From NCBI GenBank assembly GCA_038030265.1, contig CM075938.1:49469189-49533188 (forward strand): 64,000 nucleotides of DNA, given 5' to 3'. Each line of letters begins with the position of its first letter. The stretch's first letter is position 1. A model generated the notes under the pieces. The model was not told the DNA's origin. It worked only from the letters and a program-made list of their open reading frames with translations, and did no database searches. The stretch comes from Corythucha ciliata. Taxonomy: Eukaryota; Arthropoda; Insecta; Hemiptera; Tingidae. This document shows positions 11,776 to 24,540 of this stretch, piece after piece. A program made the position numbers and the translations under genes.

Positions 11776-13480
11776 ATTTTTTGAGATTTTTCAAGAGGTC
11801 GTACTGGTCCAGTTAATATAGTGACAAGAATTAGTGATTTTTCGTTTCCTTCGAAATCTTAAAAATTCAGGGGCTTTATTCACTAACTTTTTTCAACATT
11901 GCTTTTTTCAAAAATCATATTTTTCCGTTCAGGTTTCTTAATTTCATCAATGAGATTTTAATGTTTCTACCAAGCAATGTTTCAATCTCGTTACAGAATA
12001 AGGCCCCAGGAGGCCTATATTATTTTAAAAAATCAATATGCTTTCGTGGCTCAAACAAATATATGAACCCATGGGTCAAAAATGATAGGCATGCAATTAT
12101 CGGTGTGTCATATGAATGCACTTACCACGAAACGTGTCAATGTAAGAAGATAGTCCCCACGCCTCCAGAATTTCTCTAACATCTGTATCCATATTGCACA
12201 AGCCACAAGCACAAACAAATTCGGATTATCGATGCTAACACTCGTCGTCGTGTTGTATTTCTTTTACTATACTGAAGAACCAGTGGGCTCGCAGTATCAA
12301 ATTCCTAGACCTCCCCTCCACATGAACTGCCCTTAGCTAGGGTCTAGATGAATCTACCATCTCGTTTAGTTAAAAACTACAAGTTCAGCAGAATTCAACA
12401 ATTCTGTAATGGCTTCGCCAACCAAGCGTAGTTCACACAACTATCTTGGGTTACTTTTACCATCTGTATAGTTGAGGTTATTTTCTTGGTAAACGTTAAC
12501 TGTTTTTATATTAACGAACACCTATCTGTAAAGTTAAAGGTAAAATACTTTCAGCTAAAGAACCAGAACTGTTTAGTTCTCAAAGCCACTTCATTTATAC
12601 AGCTAACTTACCATCTCTAAATAGTGAACCTAACGATAATCTGACTGAACTCACTGGCGTGGTTTCTACTATAATTGTATAGCTATTTTGCTTAAAGCTA
12701 TTTGTTGAAGGAACACTTTTTTTGGCATTTATAATGACAATTAGGTTGTAGAAACTAAATAACTTTCAACCATCGTATGGTTAACGAAATTTCTTTCAGT
12801 AGCCTATAAACATTTTCTTGGAGCACTTTTTATCGTGGCGAACAATCAGCTTCTGAGTGAGGGCTAAGAGGCCAATTTTTTAAACTCGTCCGTAATGACT
12901 CTGTCGATATAATTCACCAGATTCCGAACATTCCAGGGGGAGAGTGAGCCAGAGGGTCGCATCTTCCGCACCTCAACTCCTAACAACAAGAGACAATTTT
13001 TTTTTCTCTCTCTTCTTTTCCACTTTCGGCGATTAAAAAGAAAATGATGAACGGTTGACATGTCTGGTGAGTTGGAAGGGGGAGGGGGGGTTCTGACACA
13101 GCTTTAATATACATAAAATAGTGACAGAAAATTGTCGCATAATCCTGTGCGTGACAATGACAGGGCAGAAATCACGCATTAACCCTTTTCTGAATAGTTA
13201 AGGAAGAGTATAAACTACTTCCGCCCTCCCCCCCACCACCACCTCTTTCTGTTTCCTGAAAGTCTGTACGCAGCCCACCAGCCACCACACGATAAAACGG
13301 TAGAAACCTTGGCTGGTATAAATATACTCAACGAGAAACCGACTGATTCTGGGGGTGTGACCTCGGCTCGATTTGAGATATTTGTTTTGTATTAGACAAA
13401 CGGGTTGAAAATTACTCGCAATTTGCCCCGATTGGCGTTCTTCAAACTGAAATAAATTGATCCAATTACAAATACGGTTT
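11776..13480. other. no gene recognised
   Basis: About 1.7 kb of anonymous A/T-rich sequence. CCATCTGTA and AGTTAAAGGTAAA words near 12470-12620 look like a decayed repeat, but I could not define its ends. Confidence 0.5.
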
Positions 13481-13499
13481 GTCGCTAATCATCCAAAGG

Positions 13500-13765
13500 G
13501 AGAACAGATAGATAGATGGTGAGAGAGAAAGAGAGAGAAAAAAGAGATAAATGCCATTCTATTATTTCCTACGACAGTGATTAATTGTAATAGTACTCGA
13601 CGCTGCAGTGCTAGCGTCAAAAAGCCTGCATCATGGTTGGATGAGATGGTGGGTGGTGGGGGGGTGGTTGAAACGACATTTACTTGCATTTGCATGGCAA
13701 GGCTGACTAGATTAGTTTCTCTACGTTCGCTCTCTCTCTCTCTCCCTCTCTCTCTCTCTTGCACT
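13500..13765. repeat. GA and CT simple repeats
   Basis: A GA-rich tract (13500-13545) and a CT tract (13733-13760) flank a short unique stretch. They are complementary and could pair. Confidence 0.7.
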
Positions 13766-13770
13766 ATTTA

Positions 13771-14070
13771 TCGGTTGTTTCACGTGATCAAATTCCATTT
13801 TTAGTGCATGATTTAAACGGGGACCTCCAACACCTAGATAATTAAGATGGAGAAGGGGTGAGGTTGCAATGAATCGAAATTGTTTGCGGTATGACACCTA
13901 CTCGCGAATCCAGTCGCCATGTTCAATCATAACGAGCCGAGAAAGATATTGGATTTTGAAAGTAGTTCGAACGAAAAAAATTGCGTAAAACTTTAACGTT
14001 TTTATTTTCCAAACAACCTCCCGTGAGTTCCTGTTATTTTATTTTTTAACAAACAGTTTTATATGCCCTG

Positions 14071-14101
<31 letters not shown>

Positions 14102-15655
14102 AATACTACGCGGACGGGGCCTGTAAGGCGATATTGAATGAGTGTAGGCTATTCATCTTTCGATAGAACAGGTTTAATTGGGTTAGTTCGCGTTATTTCC
14201 AAATTCTGGCGACAGAATAGTACGGACTTAGCGTGAAAAGAAGTATATCTACGGATTCAGTGGTGGAGGGGGGGTGCTTCTCCCCTTTCCATTGGTACAA
14301 ACAAAGGAAACCTCTTTTCAAAGCAACTTCCCAGATGCGATATTGAGTAATTGTTGTAACTGAACCATGACATTATAATTTTTCCTATCGCGCGAAACTA
14401 TTCAAAACAGTATGAGTGCCCCGCCTTTCATAAACCATTTATTGCGAAGTGTCTAATTGAAAAACAGTGTATTCCGACTTTTATTTTCCTCTACAAAAAA
14501 ATTCATTCTTCCCCGAAACGCTTAGCCATCGTTTAAAAGGTTAACGAAAAATGATGAATACATTAGCAAGCGATATTCTAATCGAATTCCATCAGTGTGG
14601 GAAGCCTAATTAAGAGGCACTGAGGTATTGCACACTTCTTACATCTCTTATTTCATTTTAAAGATGTCTCTTAGAAAAAAAAAAGAAACAAAAAACTTCA
14701 CCACCTACTCATTTTAAACACGTTTATGCTAAATAGGATTTTGGCTGACTTGCAATTTCAACCTATTGGTACCCCAATGTTTGTCGCCATTTAAAAAAAA
14801 ATAGCGTCATTTATGTTTAAACAAAATAAAAAATAAATTACACGTTTCACTCAAGAAAAACATGTTTTGCTAGTAAGAGAAAGACTGACTCGCTCAGCAT
14901 ACAGACGTCTTCGTTAGGTCCTTAATGGCACTCTATCAAGTAAAATGGAGCCCAGTATTGAAATGCTAAATTGGAGTTTACCTAGACGACAAAAATGTGG
15001 ACCCCCCCCCCCTCTGAGGCAAACTTCGGCCTTCCCCCCCACCCCCTCCTGCACTCCTCACCACATGAACTGCTATCCTCATTGTTTATTTATTCGCAAA
15101 TTGGAAGAAAATTACCTTTAGAACTCGCAACAAAAGTTCAAGGGTATACACGTATTCATCTCACTGTATCCTATTTAAAAAACAACAACAACAACGGGGC
15201 CAAAAAATGATCATTGCACCATGGAAGCGAGGCGCATTACTTTGGCATTCTCACTTTTCTCGCCAATTTTGTTTTGTGATTTCTCGAATCGTGACATTTA
15301 ATAAAAGGATCAAAACGTTTAACATTTCGAGAAAAAAAAAATTAAATAAAAAAGTCACGATGTGTGAGTTTCGTCGGATATCATTAATTGATTAGAGTCG
15401 GATGAATTTCTTCGATGTACAGGAACACTCCCTCCTCCCGCCGTCACTCTATACTTCCCCGATGACTTAATTCAGCGGAAATGTGTAGTGTGTGTGTGTG
15501 TGTGTGAGGAGGTGTGGGGGCGGAGGAAGTTTAATTCGAGAACAAAACTATAAAAAGAAAAAGACGTTCGGCTGATGTTATTTTTAACCTATAACAAGGG
15601 CCGGAGGTGAAAATCGTGTGCTTAGATTTTAGCAACGAATGAGCGCTTTTTAAAA
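13771..15655. other. no gene recognised; homopolymers and a GT tract
   Basis: It contains a run of about 29 A near 14071-14099, a C run near 15003 and a TG dinucleotide tract near 15490-15507. No coding signal was seen. The long A run could be the tail of a retroposed sequence, but no source could be recognised upstream. Confidence 0.5.
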
Positions 15656-16675
15656 ATGTGACCTTTGCTGTCTTCGACCATGGCTGTGGTTGGGCTTTTG
15701 CTGTTCTTCGACCATGCTGTGGATAGGACGTTACTGTGATTGGAGGTGCTAACTATGGTTAGAGCCCTTTGTAGCTGGACCTTTGCTGTGGCTGGACATT
15801 TGCTGTCGTTTGACCTTGCCTGTGGTTAACCAATTCAGTTGTTGGACATTTCTGTAGTTTGACGATAGCCGTGGTTGGGCCTTGGCCATTGTGGTTGGAG
15901 GTTCCAACTGTGGTTAGAGCTTTGCTGTGGTTGGTGTGCATGCTGTGGATGGACATTTTCTGAGGGTGGAACTTTGCTGGGGTTGAACCTTTGCTGTGGT
16001 TGGCCCTGCTATGGTTGGACCTCTATTGTGGTTGGATCTTCGTTGTGGTTGGACCATGGCTGGGGTTGAATGTTTTAACTGTGGTTGGAGCTTTGATGTG
16101 TGGTTGGTCCATGCTGTGGATGGACGTTTGCTGTGGTCAGAGCTTTTCTGTGGTTTGACTACGCTGTGGATGGACTGAGGGGCTTTGAGGTTTTCTGAGG
16201 GGTCGAACTTTGCTGAGGTTGGGACATTGATGTAATTGGAGGTTCTCACTGTGGTTAGATCATTTTGTTGTACCTTTGCTGTGGTTGGACCTTTTCTGTG
16301 GTAGGACCATTGCTGGGTTTGAACCTTGGCTGTGGTTGTATCATTGCAGTGGTTGGAAATTTGCTGTGGTTGGACCATGGCTGTGATTGGAGCTTTGCCG
16401 TTTTCGTATTTCATGCTGTGTGTGGACCGTCGATGGGGTTGAAGCATTGCTGTGGTTGGACAAAAGCTGTGCTTGGACCATGTTTAGAACTTTGCTGTGG
16501 TTGGATCATTGCTGTAGATGGACTTTTTTTGTCGTTGGGCCTTGCCTGTGGTAGGAGTTTCTAACAGTGTGTATTAGAAATTTTGCATTTGAAGCTTCGC
16601 TGTGGTTGGACATTCGTTCTGGTAGGGCCATCACTGTTGATGGACCTTGACTTGGTTGGACCGTAGCTGTGGTTG
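15656..16675 (+). repeat. minisatellite, GCTGTGGTTGGA unit of 20-25 bp
   Basis: Around 40 variant copies of TTTGCTGTGGTTGGACC follow one another, with units such as CATGCTGTGGATGGACG mixed in. Because the unit rarely makes a stop, several frames stay open on both strands (up to 177 codons on the minus strand). Their composition is simply the translated repeat, so no protein is called. Confidence 0.85.
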
Positions 16676-16706
16676 GAACCAGGAGACATATAGCCAGCCC
16701 TTGATC

Positions 16707-16725
16707 CAGGGATGGGCAGAAGATG
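16707..16725 (+). mobile_element. possible hAT-like end (CAGGGATGGGCA)
   Basis: CAGGGATGGGCAGAAGATG matches the terminal motif of element B at 35698 (CAGGGGTGGGCA). No partner end or target duplication was found, so this is a motif-level call. Confidence 0.25.
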
Positions 16726-16799
16726 TCAGATGTTCTAGAGGACCCAGGAAAAGAACTGGTAGGTATAGTTCATTAAATCGGCGCATTAAATAGTCACAT

Positions 16800-16900
16800 T
16801 CTTCCCCGGAAACTGAGTTTTCATAAAAAGGGCCGTAATCCATCAAAAACTAACGTCTCCGTTGGGAAACTATCGGTTTTAGCCTTCTATTTCTGTTTTT
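16800..16900 (+). repeat. dispersed repeat shared with 45025-45155
   Basis: The words GGGAAACTATCGGTTTTAGC and CTTCTATTTCTGTTTTTCTG correspond, with substitutions, to 45070-45110, where GGAAAACTGTCGTTTGTAGC and CTTCTATTTTAGATTTTATG are read. In both places the block borders a degenerate array. Confidence 0.55.
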
Positions 16901-17915
16901 CTGTCCAAAAATTGCTAATGTTTTCCCCTAAAATCGATACTTGGCACACTCAAATAATGGGTGGCCGACTTTTCCGTCGAGAGATGTAAAAATGTAACTT
17001 TTTCCAACTCAAAACTGGCGTTTTTAACCCAAAACTGAAGATTTCACTCTATAACTCAATATTTTACTTGAAAAATGATGATTTTACGCCAAAGCCAATG
17101 TGTTACCCCTGAACTAAAGATTTTACAGCACAAGTGGCGATTTTAAAACCCAGGCTTTACCCTGAAATTGATGATTTCGCTCTAAATCTGGTGGGTTTAA
17201 CCCAAACTGATGAAAAACCAATTATTTTACCAATACAGTCCACTCTGCATTAAAAACTTCCGATTTTATCCCTCAAGTGGCGATTATACTAAAAAAAAAG
17301 GCACGATTTCTCGCCAAAGCTGACGAGTTACCTCCCCCCCCCCCCGCCACAGTAGATGTCACTACAAAACTGGCGAATTCAACCTGAATCTTTTCTGTTT
17401 CGTTGGATATTATTTCTCTCCAAAACTGACAATGTCACACTGTAAATAAAGTTTTCCCCATAAACGGACGATTTTAGGCCAGAAAGGACGACTCGGCCTT
17501 GAAAACCGGCAAATTCACCAGAAAACTGACGGGTTCATCCCAAATGCGACGCTTTTATACTAAAACATACGATTTTCCTGGCCCTTAAGCGTAAAAATTG
17601 TGATTTTAGCAGCTCTAAAATTGTGATTTTGGCAACAAAAAAAAAAAACGGCAGTTTTACCACTATGCTGGAGATTTCGGGAGTTTTTTTGTTCAGAGAA
17701 GCAAAGTCTGAATATTGGCTTTTTTGTGTGCATTTTCTCAGCTTCACCCAGGAATTATAGCGCTGTTCCTAAATTTCAGTCACAAGTTGTAGGGTTTTAT
17801 CTCAATTTTAGCCACGAAAGAACTCTTTTTATGAATTTCAGGCGCACATTTGATTCACAAATCAGCGTTTTTTCCCTATTTCAGCCATGAATTGTCCATT
17901 CTTCCCAATTTTGGA
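16901..17915 (+). repeat. degenerate arrays, type delta then gamma
   Basis: From 16920 units of about 22-30 bp resemble CCAAAACTGACGATTTTACC; from about 17745 they change to type gamma (TTTTAGCCACGAA). A C run at about 17333-17345 interrupts the array. Confidence 0.65.
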
Positions 17916-18193
17916 AGCTTGTTTGGAAGGTTTGATTTGGATTGCTTGTTAGCAATTTTTTTCACATCTTAAGCAACCTAAAAATCCCCATTTTCTCATC
18001 TTTAAGTTTTTCGCGGCCTCCAACGGAAGACTTGTGGCATCGATCATCTCACTTGTGCTCAAGGTTACACACTTGGCCTGTTGTTGGGGGGGGGGGAGTG
18101 TGGCAGGGAAGTTTTACAACTTAAACAGCAGTCAATTGAAGAGAAATAAATTTATATTTATTTTTAACGGAAGTGCTGACAAAAAAAATTAAG

Positions 18194-18269
18194 ACTCCCC
18201 GGTGGGATTCGAACCCGCAACCCCTGAATTACTTTAGTCCAATGCTCAACTAGTTACGCCACAGGGGAC
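18194..18269 (-). tRNA. tRNA-like sequence related to 507-582
   Basis: Read on the minus strand, the T arm is GCGGGTTCGAATCCCAC with a normal TTCGAAT loop. The acceptor strands GTCCCCT and CGGGGAG pair at 5 of 7 positions, with the same G1-G72 clash as the copy at 507. The anticodon loop is CTAAAGTAA, two bases longer than the CTAGTAA of the first copy, which breaks a normal 7-base loop. A run of T follows a few bases beyond the 3' end. I read it as a tRNA-Thr-derived pseudogene or SINE head. Confidence 0.55.
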
Positions 18270-19895
18270 ACCCTTGGAAGTAGATCGTCCATGATTTCTC
18301 AATTCCACCGCTGAACTTCTTACTTTTTCTGGCACAAAAGAAGCGTCACGCCCAACAGTAGAAGGATTAGAAAAGCACTATGTATTTCCAACTTCTTTTT
18401 CTGATGTTTCCCTGTATAATAACAAAATAACTAATTACTTCATATATGAAGTATGTCAGTCTCACGTTTTCATTTCATCTTGATTTTTTTTTTTTTTTTT
18501 TCATTCCTTCTCTCTTTTGCCCAATAGTAATAGTAAAATTAAAAATATATAGACAAAATCCCTCTTCCTTCTCCTCCTAAGCCCACAGCATACGCAACGT
18601 GAATTATAATACAAAAGGGTTCTTTTTTTTAATTATATTGAAACGAAAAAAACCTACGCTTGACAGTGAAAGTGACGGGTTTCATATAACGAAGCCTTTC
18701 GGACCGAACGCATGTTTTTCTTTTCAATGAAAGAACAAAAAAATGGTATTATACAATCGAGAGTAATATAGCGCTTTTTTTTCTGGAAGTCCAAGTTCGA
18801 AAAACAAACGTAGGCGGGCCTTAATCGGTCGTTTTAAGAGAATAAAATTTTCATTATTTTTCACTCCAGTTTCGCCTGCCTATAAATTTCATTACGTATA
18901 TAGGCCACCCTTTCGAATTGACGTTTCTGTATGTTGGTTTGTCGATTTCCATGGGACTTATTCACTCGATTTTTTTATTTATTTATTATTCTGTCTGCGA
19001 AAGGAAAGACGTTGACATCGCAAACCTGTTGTATTTCTCAAACAATTTCGGTGACACTCGTCGTACCCGGGCGACGCGCCCCCTGTCACCTTGACGTGAG
19101 AGCATTGTTTCAACGGCTGTTGACACAACCCCCTCCTCCCCACCAATCCAACCCTCTGACGACCATTATTCCTAATTTGAATTGAATATTATTCGTTACG
19201 GACAAAAAAATGTTTAAGTTTCCATTGATGACCGTGATGACCATTCAACCCGTTTCCCATTGCTGTGGAACTAATCTTAATAACGTTTCTAATAGATATG
19301 ACGGACAGCCCATTAATATCGATTTCAGAATAGTTACTTCGTCACTATCTACGATTGTTTATTTTCTGAAAGAAACCCGCATATACTTACCCCTCCCCAC
19401 TCTGCCACCCCAAAACACACCACCAAACACTCATCTTCTCTTAAATAATGTTACTTAAGGGAATTTTCATCGTCATTAATCATACGTCAAGGAACTTAAT
19501 AAACTGTCTGTTTACCTTTAACAGCGAATATAACGCATCAGATTGATGGTGAAAGAGACATGGTATGGGTTATGGGGGGGGGAGCAGAGAGAAGGTAAAA
19601 ACTAATGATTTTTGAGTTTTGTCTGTCAGTCTTTTGAAATGATTTGTGGAAACTCCACGGCTAAGGTTGACTATGAGTGAGCGGGTGGGGTGGGGGTGGG
19701 GGCAAGTTGTAGAAAACGCTATTTAATGAAAGAGCTAAAAAGTTACACTTCTAAGCTTCCTACTGAGAATGGCCTCTGACTTTCTATAAAATTTGCATTA
19801 GGCAATGCCCTTGAGACAGGTGTTAGTAGGAGAACTCCTTTCAAAAAGGTTGCGCAAAAAAAAAAAAAAAGAAAAAGATCCCCCCTCCCCCCACA
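18270..19895. other. no gene recognised
   Basis: Anonymous A/T-rich sequence with a T run near 18484 and G-rich runs near 19577 and 19686. Short open frames lack domains. Confidence 0.5.
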
Positions 19896-21720
19896 GCATA
19901 TAAATACGCACGTAAAATACCCTCCACTTTTTTTATTTTCCGACTAAGTGCTCAATAATTACCGATTTGTGGAATTTGTTATTACAGTTTTAAGCTTTCG
20001 ATTGTTTATTTTCCCCTTCTGGATTCAGCGTAATAGCATAACCGGAATCCGTAGAAATCTCCCCATTAGCTTAAAAATTCAAATTAACGGATCAAAAATG
20101 ATTAATATGAGTTAATTAGACGTCGAAATTATGTTGAATTTCCAAAAAATAATCGCCTAATGCCGAGAAATAATGAATGAAATATATATATATAAAAGAA
20201 GAAAGAGAAAGAGAGAGAAAAAGTTGAACGAGCGTGGATGAGTCAGAAGAGTAGTAGTAGCCTTGCTCTTCACCTTTCTCATCTTTTCACATTCCAATCT
20301 CAAATGGCCAACAAAAATTATGATGATAATAACAAATGAAAGAAGTGAAAGAGTGAGAAAAAAAAAGTAGCTACCCTTGAGCTTCTTCTTAAGATCTTCC
20401 TGTCTGGGAAGGAAGAAGATTAGAACTGTATCGAAAGAACGTGTTGTAGACACGAAAAAGGAGGAGCCGTTTTTTTTTTTTAAAGGTCTCTTTGGAAACG
20501 GCAGAAGCGAGCCCGGTTCGCAAGTCATTAAACAAACAGAAAGAAAGATTTATAAATCATTTTAATTCGCCGTGTTTTTTTTTTATTTTTGAAAGTAGTG
20601 AACGGAATCCAAATGAATCCGCTTCTACAAATAGATACGCCCCCCTTCCCCGCCTTCCGAACAATGTCACCAATAAATTTATAAATAGCGTTCATTAAAA
20701 AACTATGATTACATAAAGGAATTATACGCGAACAATCATTATCAAGGTGAATTAACTGGGTGGCGAAAACCCACCCAGTAGCACGAAAAATTAACTTAAT
20801 AAGGCACTTTGCTTTTATATTTCGAACGAGAGTTGTGCCCCCAATGGTGAGGTTGTGGGAGTAAAAGAAGACATTCACTGCACGCTCAGAAAAGCACTGG
20901 CCAGTTCTAGGGACTATAGAGGTATTTTAAGCGTTAATTGTGAAATATTAATGTGAAAACTCTGTTATTTTACGGTGAAGGCGTTTATACGGAATATCTA
21001 TAGGGGGGAGGGGAGTGGATGGGAGGTGGTTACTTTGACGAAAAAATTTCTAAACCTCTGCTTTAAGATGGCAGATAAGGCAAAGGCACAGGATTCAAGA
21101 TGAAAAAAGAATGTAAAAACAGGTTTTGACTAAAAACAGGAGCACACACTAAGAAGCCAGCAGATCATTCAAGCTCTTCAAGGTGGACCCTCACCCCCCC
21201 CCAGATACCCCCGGGGGTGTCTACCCGAGCCCAGAAGCTCTACAGCCTACAGTATAGGCAACGTACCATAAAGCGAGCCCCCAGCACATTCTACACATTC
21301 TTCTGATCCTTGGGAACCAAATCTTGTCAAAAATGGCGATTTTGTCCCTTCCATATACGGAAGTATGGTCGTGTTCGTGAAAAAAGTCAAGTCCGAGATG
21401 ACCTCATACTCGTGATACAAAACCTCAGAAAAGTTGAAAAAGTGGTTTTTCGGCATGCCGTCGGTCTGTCGCTTTTTTGTTCGATAAATTGCATGAAAAT
21501 GAAAACCTAGCCATTTCTGGGTATGGGGTATTCTGGGGTGCCCCAGTGATTATTCTGAGAGCACGATTGACGAGTGATTCGGCTTTGTAAAGGGCTGCTA
21601 TGAAATGCCAACTTGCCAAGACGGGACTCGGGAAATCATGTACGTAAAGCAAATATAGGAATGGGCCCAGTACTCTCCCCTGTGGCACTCCCGAGGTTGC
21701 TACTTCAGGACGACGATATG
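19896..21720. repeat. tandem duplication, copy 1 (1,825 bp)
   Basis: It starts GCATATAAATACGCACG and ends CGACGATATG, where copy 2 starts at once. The only differences I see from copy 2 are homopolymer or AT-tract lengths and about four substitutions or single-base indels (for example GACGGGACTCGG against GACGTGACTGGG). The right end carries the C-terminal part of a LINE on the minus strand. Confidence 0.9.
21465..21720 (-). pseudogene. Jockey-like reverse transcriptase fragment, duplicated piece
   Basis: On the minus strand the fragment contains the RT motif SGVPQGRVLGPFLYLLYV, then a jump to a C-terminal segment containing LVNRALRIITGAPQNTPY, which in Jockey elements lies after the RT domain. 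The YxDD catalytic box between them is missing, so an internal deletion predates the duplication. This copy is cut at 21720 by the duplication junction, whereas copy 2 continues into the rest of the RT domain. It is non-functional. Confidence 0.75.
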
Positions 21721-23544
21721 GCATATAAATACGCACGTAAAATACCCTCCACTTTTTTTATTTTCCGACTAAGTGCTCAATAATTACCGATTTGTGGAAT
21801 TTGTTATTACAGTTTTAAGCTTTCGATTGTTTATTTTCCCCTTCTGGATTCAGCGTAATAGCATAACCGGAATCCGTAGAAATCTCCCCATTAGCTTAAA
21901 AATTCAAATTAACGGATCAAAAATGATTAATATGAGTTAATTAGACGTCGAAATTATGTTGAATTTCCAAAAAATAATCGCCTAATGCCGAGAAATAATG
22001 AATGAAATATATATATAAAAAAGAAGAAAGAGAAAGAGAGAGAAAAAGTTGAACGAGCGTGGATGAGTCAGAAGAGTAGTAGTAGCCTTGCTCTTCACCT
22101 TTCTCATCTTTTCACATTCCAATCTCAAATGGCCAACAAAAATTATGATGATAATAACAAATGAAAGAAGTGAAAGAGTGAGAAAAAAAAAGTAGCTACC
22201 CTTGAGCTTCTTCTTAAGATCTTCCTGTCTGGGAAGGAAGAAGATTAGAACTGTATCGAAAGAACGTGTTGTAGACACGAAAAAGGAGGAGCCGTTTTTT
22301 TTTTTTTAAAGGTCTCTTTGGAAACGGCAGAAGCGAGCCCGGTTCGCAAGTCATTAAACAAACAGAAAGAAAGATTTATAAATCATTTTAATTCGCCGTG
22401 TTTTTTTTTTATTTTTGAAAGTAGTGAACGGAATCCAAATGAATCCGCTTCTACAAATAGATACGCCCCCCTTCCCCGCCTTCCGAACAATGTCACCAAT
22501 AAATTTATAAATAGCGTTCATTAAAAAACTATGATTACATAAAGGAATTATACGCGAACAATCATTATCAAGGTGAATTAACTGGGTGGCGAAAACCCAC
22601 CCAGTAGCACGAAAAATTAACTTAATAAGGCACTTTGCTTTTATATTTCGAACGAGAGTTGTGCCCCCAATGGTGAGGTTGTGGGAGTAAAAGAAGACAT
22701 TCACTGCACGCTCAGAAAAGCACTGGCCAGTTCTAGGGACTATAGAGGTATTTTAAGCGTTAATTGTGAAATATTAATGTGAAAACTCTGTTATTTTACG
22801 GTGAAGGCGTTTATACGGAATATCTATAGGGGGGAGGGGAGTGGATGGGAGGTGGTTACTTTGACGAAAAAATTTCTAAACCTCTGCTTTAAGATGGCAG
22901 ATAAGGCAAAGGCACAGGATTCAAGATGAAAAAAGAATGTAAAAACAGGTTTTGACTAAAAACAGGAGCACACACTAAGAAGCCAGCAGATCATTCAAGC
23001 TCTTCAAGGTGGACCCTCACCCCCCCCAGATACCCCCGGGGGTGTCTACCCGAGCCCAGAAGCTCTACAGCCTACAGTATAGGCAACGTACCATAAAGCG
23101 AGCCCCCAGCACATTCTACACATTCTTCTGATCCTTGGGAACCAAATCTTGTCAAAAATGGCGATTTTGTCCCTTCCATATACGGAAGTATGGTCGTGTT
23201 CGTGAAAAAAGTCAAGTCCGAGATGACCTCATACTCGTGATACAAAACCTCAGAAAAGTTGAAAAAGTGGTTTTTCGGCATGCCGTCGGTCTGTCGCTTT
23301 TTTGTTCGATAAATTGCATGAAAATGAAAACCTAGCCATTTCTGGGTATGGGGTATTCTGGGGTGCCCCAGTGATTATTCTGAGAGCACGATTGACGAGT
23401 GATTCGGCTTTGTAAAGGGCTGCTATGAAATGCCAACTTGCCAAGACGTGACTGGGGAAATCATGTACGTAAATCAAATATAGGAATGGGCCCAGTACTC
23501 TCCCCTGTGGCACTCCCGAGGTTGCTACTTCAGACGACGATATG
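21721..23544. repeat. tandem duplication, copy 2 (1,824 bp)
   Basis: It aligns to 19896-21720 with a constant offset of about 1,825 bp. At 23544 it runs without a break into the remainder of the LINE, so copy 2 holds the ancestral right border and copy 1 the ancestral left border. Confidence 0.9.
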
Positions 23545-24105
23545 GGCTTCCCCGCATTTGACAGAGAATGTACGACTAGACAAGTAAGACTGTACCAACC
23601 TATAGTATGTGTCGGGGACTCGATCTTTTATTTTATAGAGCAGGCCGGAATGCCACACTTTGTCGAACGCCTTTTCAGAGTCCAAGAATACGCTGAGGCG
23701 CACCTTCTTTTCCTCGAACGTTTTAAAAACTTTTTCCCTCAACTCTATGAAACAGATCCTCATCTGTGACGATTGAATTGAGTATTGGGGAGAAGACAAG
23801 AGAGGTGAGTCAGGAGCTTAGGAAGTAGAAGCCTTTCGAATATCTTGGAGAAGATTGGCAGAAGGTTGATTGGTCTGTAGCTGGACGGATCATTTGTGTT
23901 TTTATTGGGCTTCTTTATCATCACTTATCCGTGCACGTTTCCAAACTTTTAGGAAGTGGGTTGCTCTCAGGATAGCGTTGTATATTTGTGTTAAAAAACA
24001 CTAGTCCTTTTCGAGGCAATACTTTAAGAAGAGGCTGCGTTATTGCATCGTGACCTGTCGCTTTTTTTGTGGGTGATCGATTCATAACGTTCCTCACCTG
24101 ACCAG
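23290..24105 (-). pseudogene. Jockey-like non-LTR retrotransposon RT domain, broken
   Basis: In order on the minus strand: an RT entry motif (KKATGHDAITQPLLKVLP, near 24060), SYRPINLLPIFSKIFERLL (near 23870), the first catalytic box FLDSEKAFDKVWHSGLLY (near 23690), then SGVPQGRVLGPFLYLIYV (near 23500), and finally the C-terminal LVNRALRIITGAP segment. The reading frame changes at least three times, and the second catalytic YxDD box is deleted. These motifs are characteristic of the Jockey clade. No endonuclease is present next to it; the probable ORF1 of the same insertion lies at 25415-26234. It is dead, and its end is shared with the tandem duplication. Confidence 0.85.
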
Positions 24106-24540
24106 GGGTGGAAGTGATCAGTAAAAGGGGACCACATGAGTGGTTCTAGGCACATGAGAGGTTCTAGGCAGCCTTCTACGTAATTTGAGAATTCGGGATC
24201 ATGAGAATTATGTGGGGAGAGCGTCTAGGCTGACCATTTTTCGAGGCCCAGAAAACGCTTTTTGCCGAGGCGTACACATCATTTTTTATCCCACGAAAGA
24301 AGGGGGAAAAATTAATAAATTAGTATTGAGTTTAAAACTGGAACTGGAAGGTGGAATAAAAAGAAAACGTTTGCCCATCTCTACTTGAAAAAATACAAAA
24401 TAAAAGTGCATCTAGACAAACGACAACGCTTCAGTGAGTGGGAAAGTCGGTCGTTGTGGAGGAGTGTGGAGAGGTGTGTTGCGTGGCAACGAGAAAACCC
24501 CCTGCAAGAAATGCACGTGAACCTGCCGGCACACATATCA
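24106..24540. other. no gene recognised
   Basis: Sequence between the LINE remnant and the foldback block. Nothing coding is recognised, although the endonuclease part of the LINE would be expected here. Confidence 0.45.

Noticed and set aside
13500..13765. GA/CT tracts as a regulatory GAGA-factor site cluster
   Set aside because: Simple repeats without a nearby gene; a regulatory role cannot be supported from sequence alone.
15914..16447. 177-codon open frame on the minus strand
   Set aside because: It is the translation of the GCTGTGGTTGGA minisatellite. Other frames of the same block are open too and no domain is present.
20157..20878. Open frames of 116 and 123 codons inside the tandem duplication
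   Set aside because: Low-complexity composition with Phe/Ile and Lys runs from T and A tracts. They are seen twice only because the DNA is duplicated.
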